From NCBI GenBank assembly GCA_031459235.1, contig JAVKIY010000078.1:1-11035 (forward strand): a stretch of 11,035 nucleotides of DNA. The letters run 5' to 3'. Positions 1 to 5,825 of this stretch are shown here, piece after piece; the first letter of the stretch is position 1, and each line of letters begins with the position of its first letter. Source of the DNA: Fervidifonticultor_A tertius. GTDB taxonomy: Bacteria; Sysuimicrobiota; Sysuimicrobiia; Sysuimicrobiales; Humicultoraceae. The notes beneath the pieces were generated by a model. That model saw only the letters and a list, made by a program, of their open reading frames with translations. It did no database searches and was not told where the DNA came from. Both the position numbers and the translations under genes were made by a program.

Positions 1-914
1 GCCGCCGCGGGCCGCGCGCGGCCCGGCTGCCGGCCGGCGATCGCCTCGCGCATCGCCGCGATGTGCTCGGGGGTCGTGCCGCAGCATCCGCCCACGAGGA
101 CGGCGCCAAGCTCGACCAGCGTCGCCGCGTGCTCGGCCATGTACGCCGGGGAGGCCACGTAGGCGAACCGGCCGCCCACATACTGCGGGAGCCCGGCGTT
201 GGGCATCGCGGCCAGTGGCAGCCGCGTGGCTGTTGCCATGCGCTCGATCACCTCGAGGATGCCCTGGGGGCCCACACTGCAGTTGGCCCCGACCGCGGCG
301 ACGCCCAGCGCCTCCAGGCGCGCGGCCACCTCCTCGGGCGTGTAGCCGAGCAGGGTACGGCCGTCGGGGGCGAAGGTCATCTCCGCCACGACCGGCAGGT
401 CGGTCGCCTCCCGCGTCGCGCGGACCGCGACGGCGATCTCGTTGAGGTCGCTGAAGGTCTCGAGCAGGATGAGGTCGGCGCCCGCGGCGGTCAGCGCGCG
501 CGCCTGCTCCGCGAACGCGCCGGCGGCTTCGGCGGCGCCCAGCGCGCCGAGCGGCGCCATCTGCCGGCCGAGCGGCCCGATCGACCCGGCGACCCAGGCC
601 CCTCGCCCGGTCACCTCGATCGCCTCGCGGGCGAGCCGCACGCCCGCCGCGTTGATCGCCTCCACCTCGTCGCCGTAGCCGAACGCCGCGAGCTTCAGCC
701 GGTTCGCGCCGAAAGTGTTGGTCTCGAGCAGCCCGGCGCCCGCCTCCAGGTAGGCGACGTGGATGGCGCGCACCAAGTCGGGCCGCTGGACGTTGGCCGC
801 CTCGAAGCACTGGTCGTAGGGGACGCCACGCGCGTAGAGCATGGTGCCCATCGCGCCGTCCGCGAGCAGCGGGCCCTCGCGCAGCCGCCGGACGAAGGGG
901 TGCCCGGCGTCCAC
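1..914 (-). CDS. Homocysteine S-methyltransferase domain protein, probably the N-terminal half of a bifunctional homocysteine methyltransferase/MTHFR; 3' end outside window
   Basis: Transfers a methyl group to homocysteine to make methionine through a zinc-activated thiolate, in the cytosol. The frame is open from a GTG at 914 to the window edge (304 codons) with no stop. It shows the DGAMGTM start motif (residues 19-25), a TNTFGANR motif, and the three zinc-ligand cysteines of the family: C212 in NCSVGP and C277/C278 in GGCCGTTP. The catalytic barrel is therefore complete, and the missing part lies beyond it. Sequence around DGAMGTMLYARGV resembles the bifunctional enzymes that carry a C-terminal methylenetetrahydrofolate reductase, but that domain is not visible; a stand-alone enzyme or MetH fragment remains possible. 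The GTG shares one base with the TAG of the acyl-CoA dehydrogenase gene and has no clear Shine-Dalgarno, which suggests translational coupling. The next in-frame ATG would cut into DGAMG, so GTG is preferred. Confidence 0.88.
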   Translation of the reverse strand, partial: MDAGHPFVRRLREGPLLADGAMGTMLYARGVPYDQCFEAANVQRPDLVRAIHVAYLEAGAGLLETNTFGANRLKLAAFGYGDEVEAINAAGVRLAREAIEVTGRGAWVAGSIGPLGRQMAPLGALGAAEAAGAFAEQARALTAAGADLILLETFSDLNEIAVAVRATREATDLPVVAEMTFAPDGRTLLGYTPEEVAARLEALGVAAVGANCSVGPQGILEVIERMATATRLPLAAMPNAGLPQYVGGRFAYVASPAYMAEHAATLVELGAVLVGGCCGTTPEHIAAMREAIAGRQPGRARPAA

Positions 915-2065
915 TACCCGTGCCCCGCCGCCGGCCCAAGGACGGCGCGGGCGATGATCGCGCGCTGCACCTCGCTCGTCCCCTCGCCAATCTCGCACAG
1001 CTTCACGTCGCGGTAGATGCGCTCCACCACCGCGTCCTTGACGAACCCGTAGCCACCATGGACCTGCACGGCCTTGGTCGCGGCGCGCGCGGCGGCCTCC
1101 GACGCGTAGAGCTTGGCCATGGACGCCTCGCGCCGGAACGGCACGCCGCGGTCGGCCGCTGCCGCGGCGTGCTCCACGAGCAGCCAGGCGGCCTCGAGTT
1201 CGGTCGCCGCGTCGGCGAGCATGAACTGGATCGCCTGGAGCTCGGCGATCGGCCGGCCGTACGCGTGCCGCTCGCGCGCGTAGGCCACCGCGGCGTCCAG
1301 CGCCGCGCGCCCCAACCCAACCGCCATCGCAGCGATCCCGATGCGGCCGCGCTCCAGCACGGCCATCGCCTGCCGGTAGCCGTCGCCCGGCTCACCCAGC
1401 CGGCAGTCGTCGTCCACCGCGCAGTCGGTGAAGCGCACCTCGGCGGTGTCGCTGCTGCGCACGCCCAGTTTGTCTTCCTTGGGACCAGGCTCCAGGCCCG
1501 GCGTGCCCCGCTCGACCACGAAGGCGGTGATGCCAGCGCGCCCTGCCTCGGGATCGGTGGACGCCATCACCACGTAGACGCCGGCGAGACTGCCGTTGGT
1601 CGCGAACACCTTGGTGCCGTCGAGCACCCACCGCCCGCCGCGCCGGCGAGCCCGCGTGCGCAGCGCCGCCGCGTCGCTGCCCGCGCCGGGCTCGGTCAGG
1701 CACCAGGCGCCGAGCGCCTCCCCCGTGGCCAGGCGCGGTAGGAACCGATGCCGCTGCGCGTCGGTACCGAAGAGCGCCAGGTGCCCGGCGCACAGCGAGT
1801 TGTGCGCGGCCACCGAAAGCGCCACACCCCCATCGCCCCACGCCAGCGCCTCGATCGCGGTGGCCACGGCGGCCACGGGCAGGCCGCTGCCGCCGTAGGC
1901 GGCCGGGATGGTCATGCCAAGCAGCCCGAGCTCTGCCAGGCGCGGCACGATCTCGACGGGAAACCGGTTCTCGCGGTCCCAGACAGGCGCGCGCGGCCGG
2001 AGCACCTCCCGGGCGAAGGCGCGGACGGTCTGGTGCAAGAGCCGCTGCTCCTCGACGGCGAGCAC
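914..2065 (-). CDS. Acyl-CoA dehydrogenase
   Basis: FAD enzyme of 383 residues that introduces a 2,3-double bond into an acyl-CoA thioester and passes electrons to electron-transfer flavoprotein. Length matches the short/medium-chain family (about 380). Visible landmarks are the flavin-binding LTEPGAGSD segment near residue 130, the WVLDGTKVFATNG segment, LGVRSSDTAEVRF in the middle beta domain, a QAIQFMLAD helix, and HGGYGF followed by the C-terminal GEGTSEVQR with the likely catalytic base E361. A base at this position fits the medium/short-chain type rather than isovaleryl-CoA dehydrogenase, whose base lies on another helix. Exact substrate cannot be read. Start is GTG at 2065, chosen because GGGGAGG lies 7 nt upstream (2073-2079). 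It begins 13 bp after the rtcB stop and overlaps the methyltransferase gene by one base, so all three are probably co-transcribed. No ETF genes lie in the window. Confidence 0.93.
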   Translation of the reverse strand: MLAVEEQRLLHQTVRAFAREVLRPRAPVWDRENRFPVEIVPRLAELGLLGMTIPAAYGGSGLPVAAVATAIEALAWGDGGVALSVAAHNSLCAGHLALFGTDAQRHRFLPRLATGEALGAWCLTEPGAGSDAAALRTRARRRGGRWVLDGTKVFATNGSLAGVYVVMASTDPEAGRAGITAFVVERGTPGLEPGPKEDKLGVRSSDTAEVRFTDCAVDDDCRLGEPGDGYRQAMAVLERGRIGIAAMAVGLGRAALDAAVAYARERHAYGRPIAELQAIQFMLADAATELEAAWLLVEHAAAAADRGVPFRREASMAKLYASEAAARAATKAVQVHGGYGFVKDAVVERIYRDVKLCEIGEGTSEVQRAIIARAVLGPAAGHG

Positions 2066-2078
2066 GCTGTCGCCTCCC

Positions 2079-3530
2079 CTAACCCTTCACGACGCCGATC
2101 GGCCGCATCCGCGCGACACGGCGGGACAGCCCGGCAGCGTGGCAGATCGCGACCACGTCGGCGACGTCCTTGTAGGCCGCGGGCGCCTCCTCGGCCAGCA
2201 GCCCACGGTCGTGCGCGCGCACGACAATGCCCGCGCGGCGCAGCTCGGCCGCGATGTCGCGGCCCGCGAGCGCCCGCACCGCGGCCTTGCGCCCGAGCAG
2301 CCGCCCGGCGCCGTGGCAGGTCGATCCGAAGGATTCGCGCATGGCGCCCTCGGCTCCCACCGCGACGAAGGAGTAGCGCCCCATGTCGCCCGGGACGAAG
2401 ACGGGCTGGCCCACGGCGCGGTAGCGGGCCGGCACCTCGGCGTGCCCGGCGGGAAACGCCCGCGTCGCGCCCTTGCGGTGGACGCACAGACGCCGCGGCC
2501 GTGCCTCCACCTCGTAGTGCTCCATCTTGGCGATGTTGTGCGCGACGTCGTAGACCACTCGCACGCCCAGGTGCTCCCAGCCGCGCCGGAACACGCGCTC
2601 CAGGCTCTCGCGCACCCAGTGGGTCACAAGCTGCCGGTTGGCCCACGCAAAGTTCGCGGCGGCGCACATCGCCCCGAAGTAGCGCCGGCCCTCGTCGCTG
2701 TCGAGCGGCACGCACGCGAGCTGTCGGTCCACCAGCCGGATGCCATAGCGCGGTCCGGCGCGCTCGCAGATACGCAGGTAGTCGGTGCAGACCTGGTGCC
2801 CGAGCCCGCGCGAGCCCGAGTGGATGAAGACCACGACCTGGCCCGGCCCCTCGATCCCCATCGCCCGCGCCGCGGGCTCGTGGAAGACCTGGTCCACCAC
2901 CTGCACCTCGAGGAAGTGGTTGCCCGAGCCTAGCGTGCCGATCTGGCCCCGGCCGCGTTGCTTGGCCGCGTCGCTGACCGCGCCCGCGTCGGCGTCGGCG
3001 AGCGCGCCGCCGGCCTCGATCACCTCCAGGTCGTCCGCGTGGCCGTAGCCCGCGGCCACCGCCCAGCGTGCGCCGCCTTGCAGCACCCGGTCGATCTCGG
3101 CCATGCTCACCTTGACCGGTCCACCCGTGCCGACGCCCGAGGGCACTGCCCGGAACAGGGTCTCCACGAGCTCGTCGAGCCGCGGACGGACGTCGTCCTC
3201 GGTCAGGTCGGTGCGGATCAGGCGGACCCCGCAGTTGATGTCGTAGCCGACCCCGCCCGGCGAGATCACGCCCTCGGCAGGATCGAAGGCCGCGACGCCG
3301 CCAACCGGGAAGCCATAGCCCCAGTGGATGTCCGGCATCGCCAGCGACCGGCCAACGATCCCGGGCAGGGTGGCGACATTGGCGACCTGTTCGAACGCCT
3401 GCTCCTCGCCCATCTGCCGGATCATGCGCTCGTCGGCGTAGATCAGGCCGGGCACGCGCATACCGGGCTTCGCGTCGGTGGGAATCTCCCACCGATAGTC
3501 GTCGATCTTGCGCAGCACCTGCGCCCACAC
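2079..3530 (-). CDS. rtcB: RtcB-type RNA-splicing ligase (3'-phosphate/5'-OH RNA ligase)
   Basis: Joins RNA ends carrying 2',3'-cyclic phosphate or 3'-phosphate to 5'-hydroxyl ends, using GTP and Mn2+ through a guanylylated histidine; it acts in RNA repair. The 483-residue product matches the family length. All metal and catalytic positions of the family are present: D97 and C100 in GVGYDINCGVR, H205 in GSGNHFLEV, H237 in IHSGSRGLGH, H331 in DVAHN, and the nucleophile, about H406, in STCHGAGR. It should therefore be active. Start is the GTG at 3530, 8 nt after GGGAGG (3539-3544). The frame extends upstream without a stop into the NifU-like gene, but that extension has no family similarity. 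A GTG at 3539 overlaps the Shine-Dalgarno and is less likely. No archease or rtcA gene is visible. The gene follows a hairpin after the Fe-S genes and precedes the acyl-CoA dehydrogenase gene by 13 bp. Confidence 0.95.
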   Translation of the reverse strand: MWAQVLRKIDDYRWEIPTDAKPGMRVPGLIYADERMIRQMGEEQAFEQVANVATLPGIVGRSLAMPDIHWGYGFPVGGVAAFDPAEGVISPGGVGYDINCGVRLIRTDLTEDDVRPRLDELVETLFRAVPSGVGTGGPVKVSMAEIDRVLQGGARWAVAAGYGHADDLEVIEAGGALADADAGAVSDAAKQRGRGQIGTLGSGNHFLEVQVVDQVFHEPAARAMGIEGPGQVVVFIHSGSRGLGHQVCTDYLRICERAGPRYGIRLVDRQLACVPLDSDEGRRYFGAMCAAANFAWANRQLVTHWVRESLERVFRRGWEHLGVRVVYDVAHNIAKMEHYEVEARPRRLCVHRKGATRAFPAGHAEVPARYRAVGQPVFVPGDMGRYSFVAVGAEGAMRESFGSTCHGAGRLLGRKAAVRALAGRDIAAELRRAGIVVRAHDRGLLAEEAPAAYKDVADVVAICHAAGLSRRVARMRPIGVVKG

Positions 3531-3538
3531 CGGCCTCA

Positions 3539-3544
3539 CCTCCC
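3539..3544 (-). promoter_or_regulatory. Ribosome binding site deciding the rtcB start
   Basis: GGGAGG on the minus strand, followed by an 8-nt spacer and the GTG at 3530. It overlaps the upstream in-frame GTG at 3539, so it favours the 3530 start and a 483-residue RtcB. Confidence 0.7.
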
Positions 3545-3566
3545 TTCCCGCCCGACCAACAGAAGA

Positions 3567-3591
3567 GCCCCCGCATGCGCGCATCGGGGGC
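3567..3591 (-). terminator. Strong hairpin between the NifU-like gene and rtcB, possible intrinsic terminator or attenuator
   Basis: On the minus strand GCCCCCG pairs with CGGGGGC (7 bp). Inside this, ATG pairs with CAT around a CGCG loop, with one unpaired base. The hairpin starts 25 nt after the NifU-like stop codon and is followed by TCTTCTGTT, an interrupted T-rich run. The stem is convincing but the T-tract is imperfect, so partial read-through into rtcB, which starts only about 36 nt further on, is plausible. Confidence 0.55.
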
Positions 3592-3616
3592 CCGCCTGCG
3601 AGGTTGTGGAGGGACG

Positions 3617-3871
3617 TTAGAAGGGCACCGCCTCCACCACGCGGATCTCCGGGACTTCCTGCTTCAACATCCGCTCGATCCCGGCCTGCAGGGTCATCAT
3701 GGAGTGCATGCAGCCCACACACGCGCCCGCGAGCCGGACCTGCACGACGCCGTCGGTGACGTCGATCAGCTCGATGTCCCCGCCGTCGCCCTGCACGTAG
3801 GGCCGGATGGCGTCCAGCACACGCTCCACGCGCTCCCGCAGGTCGCCGGGCTGCGTCTGCACCTCAGGCAT
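3617..3871 (-). CDS. NifU C-terminal-domain (Nfu-type) iron-sulfur cluster scaffold protein
   Basis: Small cytosolic protein of 84 residues that binds and transfers a [4Fe-4S] cluster to client enzymes. The whole protein is one Nfu domain: an N-terminal helix with RERVERVLDAIRPYVQ, the GDGGDIEL motif (residues 28-35), and the cluster-binding CVGC (C51, C54) followed by MMTLQAGIE. Stand-alone Nfu domains are usually about 75-95 residues, so it is complete. It has no N-terminal A-type domain as in NfuA of Escherichia coli; here that domain is supplied by the separate gene immediately upstream. The ATG at 3871 overlaps the end of the A-type carrier gene by 8 bp and has AGGAG about 11 nt upstream. 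The frame is open further upstream, but that stretch is antisense-like and lies within the neighbouring gene. The CVGCMHS variant differs slightly from the common CxGCPSS. Confidence 0.93.
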   Translation of the reverse strand: MPEVQTQPGDLRERVERVLDAIRPYVQGDGGDIELIDVTDGVVQVRLAGACVGCMHSMMTLQAGIERMLKQEVPEIRVVEAVPF

Positions 3872-4265
3872 GATCGTTGGTCTCCTCTCCCGCGGCCCGG
3901 GCCTTTCCCTCCTCGCAGGGGTCGGGCTCGCCGCTGTGGTCGCGCGTCTGGAAGGAGTGGCCGCACCCGCAGGTCTCCACCGCGTTGGGGTTCCGCACGG
4001 TGAAGCCCTCGCCAGAGACCGACCGCACATAGTCGATCTGGGCGCCGGCCAGCAGCCGCGAGCTCAGCGGGTCGATCACGACCTCGACGCCGTGCTGCGC
4101 GACCACCTGGTCACCCTCGCGTCGCTCGGGGTCGAAGGCCATCGCGTACGTGTAGCCGTGGCACCCGCCCCGGGTGATGAACAACCGCAGGCGCGCCGAC
4201 GGGTCCTCCTGCTGCCGGAGCAGCTCGGAGAGCTTCGTGGCGGCCTGGGACGTGATCGTGATCAT
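3864..4265 (-). CDS. A-type iron-sulfur carrier protein (HesB/IscA/ErpA family)
   Basis: Carrier of 133 residues that receives Fe-S clusters or iron and hands them to apo-enzymes. It opens with MITITSQAATKLSELL and has the three conserved cysteines: C35 in RGGCHGY and C99/C101 in ETCGCGHSF, with the GEGFTVRNPNA segment before the last pair. The family usually ends a few residues after CGCG.SF. Here a polar tail of about 28 residues follows and contains one extra cysteine (C117). The GGCHGY version, with His where Ser is usual, occurs in a subset of the family as far as I recall. The ATG at 4265 is chosen because GGAGG lies about 6 nt upstream, and because the further upstream in-frame sequence runs into the promoter-like gap. 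It overlaps the Nfu-domain gene by 8 bp; together they form a two-gene delivery unit. IscA, ErpA and SufA cannot be told apart by sequence alone. Confidence 0.93.
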   Translation of the reverse strand: MITITSQAATKLSELLRQQEDPSARLRLFITRGGCHGYTYAMAFDPERREGDQVVAQHGVEVVIDPLSSRLLAGAQIDYVRSVSGEGFTVRNPNAVETCGCGHSFQTRDHSGEPDPCEEGKARAAGEETNDHA

Positions 4266-4302
4266 GCGCGCCTCCGCGGGTTCTTGACCGCCGTACTCTT
4301 CA

Positions 4303-4331
4303 ATACTACCGTCCGCGGGCCGGCCGCGCAA
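4303..4331 (-). promoter_or_regulatory. Putative sigma70-type promoter for the A-type carrier/Nfu genes
   Basis: On the minus strand TTGCGC (4326-4331) is followed by exactly 17 nt and TAGTAT (4303-4308), which lies in one of the few AT-rich patches of the window. The predicted transcript start near 4296 would give a leader of about 30 nt ending in the Shine-Dalgarno of the carrier gene. The -10 box overlaps the stop codon of the cupin gene. This is by-eye box matching only. Confidence 0.4.
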
Positions 4332-4788
4332 GCGACGGTCCGCGACGCAGGCCGCCCGCGGTTAGCGGGCGCGGCCGGTCGCGCGCGGCATCCACCGGGC
4401 AGAGGAACCCGAACGGCTCGCGTCCGGCCCGGAACTGGTGCGGCACCCCGGGCGGGATGTAGACAAAGTCCATGGGGCCGACGCGACGTTCGGTCGCGCC
4501 GAGCCGCACCCGGCCCCGGCCGCGCACGACCAGGACCGCATGCGCGTGACGGTGCCGCTCGAACGAGGAGAAGCCGCCGGGCGCGATCTCGAAGTAGCGC
4601 AGGTGGAAGGCCGTCGGCGCGCCGGCGCCGAGCAGGACGAACCGCTCGACCCCGCGCCAGTGCGTCCCCCCCGGCATCTTGTACGGCCGCGCGGGGACCC
4701 CGCGCCACCGGAACCGCCCGGGGTCGAAACGCCGGACCTCCGCGGCGGTGGTGCGCCCTCGGCCGCCGGGCCGCACGCGCGTGCTCAC
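4306..4788 (-). CDS. Small cupin-domain protein of unknown function
   Basis: A single-cupin beta-barrel protein of 160 residues, function unknown. The first cupin motif is seen as PGGFSSFERHRHAH (H79, H81, H83) followed by VLVVRGRGRVRLG. The second is DFVYIPPGVPHQF (H117). Histidines for a metal site are present, but the glutamate usual between the His pair and the conserved glycine is replaced by hydrophobic residues, so the metal site is not canonical. The C-terminal 30 residues are rich in Arg and Pro and probably disordered. Start is GTG at 4788, in a 4-base GTGA overlap with the stop of the upstream dehydrogenase gene, which argues strongly for coupled translation. Its role could be isomerase, epimerase, metabolite-binding or small-molecule dioxygenase. 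The context suggests it acts on the substrate or product of the two dehydrogenases, which is inference. Confidence 0.82.
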   Translation of the reverse strand: MSTRVRPGGRGRTTAAEVRRFDPGRFRWRGVPARPYKMPGGTHWRGVERFVLLGAGAPTAFHLRYFEIAPGGFSSFERHRHAHAVLVVRGRGRVRLGATERRVGPMDFVYIPPGVPHQFRAGREPFGFLCPVDAARDRPRPLTAGGLRRGPSLARPARGR

Positions 4789-5825
4789 GGGGTGACGATC
4801 ACCTTGAGTCCATCCGCCGCCGCGCGCACCACGGCGTAACCGACCGCGGCCTCACGCAGGGGCAGCCGGTGCGTGACCAGCGAGGTGACGGGCAGGCCGG
4901 CGGCGATGAGGCGCAGCGCCTCGCGCGTGTCGTCGGGCCCGGCGGAGTAGCTGGGCACCACGGCGATCTCGCGGAAGAACAGGTCGTGCGCGACGAGCGG
5001 CCAGCGTACCTGGGGTGGGGTGGGCGTGAACATGAGCAGCGTGCCACCGGGTGCCAGCGCAGCCAGCGCCGCCTCGAGCGCCTCCAGGCTGCCCGGCCCG
5101 ACGATCACCACATCCGCACCGTCGCCGCCGGTGGCCTCGCGCACGGCATCAGCCAGTGGCACCGACGACACATCCAGCGCGCGGTCGGCGAGCCGGGCCG
5201 CCACGGCGATGCGCGATGGCACGCGGTCCGCCCCGAGCAGGAGCGCGGGCTCGGGCCGCGCCCGCAGCGCCATCAGGTGCAGCAATCCCATCACGCCACA
5301 GCCGACGACGAGCACGCGGTCGCCCGGCCGCAGCCGCGCGCGGCGCAGCGCCTTGACCACGCACGCCAGCGGCTCGATGAAGGTGGCTGCCTCGTCGGAG
5401 ACCGCATCAGGCACCACCAGCGCGTCCGCGGCCACCGCGGCCGCCTGCGCGAGCGCGTACGTCGCCAGCCCGCCCGGGATCAGCCGTCGAGCCGCCCACG
5501 CCGCGCAGTGGACGTGGTCGCCGCGGCGGCAGGCCCGGCACGCCAGGCACGGCGCGTGGTGGTGCACGAACAGCCGGGTCCCCGGCGCGTACGGCGCGCC
5601 TTCGCCGGCGTCGGTCACCACGCCCACGGTCTCGTGGCCCAGGGGAACCGGGGCCTTTCGCCGCTGGTACCAGTCCATGACCTCGCCCGGGCACAGCCCG
5701 CACGCGGTTACGCGCAGCACGACCTCGCCGGCCGCCGGCGCCGGCAGCGGGACCTCCTCCAGGCGCAGGTCGTCCGGCGCATGGAAGACGACCACGGTGG
5801 ATGTGGCGGGCCGCGCCGCGGTCAC
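4785..5825 (-). CDS. Zinc-binding medium-chain dehydrogenase, variant active site (C-P-G-E)
   Basis: A 346-residue alcohol/polyol dehydrogenase-type (MDR) enzyme, cytosolic. The N-terminal catalytic domain has CGLCPGE (42-48), the GHE motif with H64/E65, a structural-zinc lobe with C93, C96, C99 and C107, and EPLACVV with E151. The Rossmann domain has GCGVMG (175-180). Aspartate D200 at the end of the second strand usually selects NAD over NADP. In relatives such as threonine or sorbitol dehydrogenase the zinc cysteine is followed by Gly-Ser/Thr-Asp. Here it is Pro-Gly-Glu, so the usual proton-relay hydroxyl is missing. The MDWYQRRKAPVPLGHE stretch resembles a family of uncharacterised MDRs I recall mainly as paired genes. 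Start is GTG at 5825, in a GTGA overlap with the upstream dehydrogenase stop; it overlaps the cupin gene the same way. Substrate is unknown; a sugar, polyol or secondary alcohol is likely. Confidence 0.88.
   Translation of the reverse strand: MTAARPATSTVVVFHAPDDLRLEEVPLPAPAAGEVVLRVTACGLCPGEVMDWYQRRKAPVPLGHETVGVVTDAGEGAPYAPGTRLFVHHHAPCLACRACRRGDHVHCAAWAARRLIPGGLATYALAQAAAVAADALVVPDAVSDEAATFIEPLACVVKALRRARLRPGDRVLVVGCGVMGLLHLMALRARPEPALLLGADRVPSRIAVAARLADRALDVSSVPLADAVREATGGDGADVVIVGPGSLEALEAALAALAPGGTLLMFTPTPPQVRWPLVAHDLFFREIAVVPSYSAGPDDTREALRLIAAGLPVTSLVTHRLPLREAAVGYAVVRAAADGLKVIVTP

Noticed and set aside
3531..3722. A longer RtcB beginning inside the NifU-like gene
   Set aside because: The extra residues have no family similarity, overlap a conserved gene, and cross the hairpin. 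GGGAGG at 3539-3544 supports the 3530 start and gives the usual length.
3872..4030. Longer N-terminus for the Nfu-domain protein
   Set aside because: The extension is Arg/Pro-rich out-of-frame reading of the A-type carrier gene; the ATG at 3871 has its own AGGAG.
4273..4319. TCCGCGGG repeated at 4273-4280 and 4312-4319 around the putative promoter
   Set aside because: Short, GC-only and expected by chance in this genome; could be an operator pair but there is no further support.
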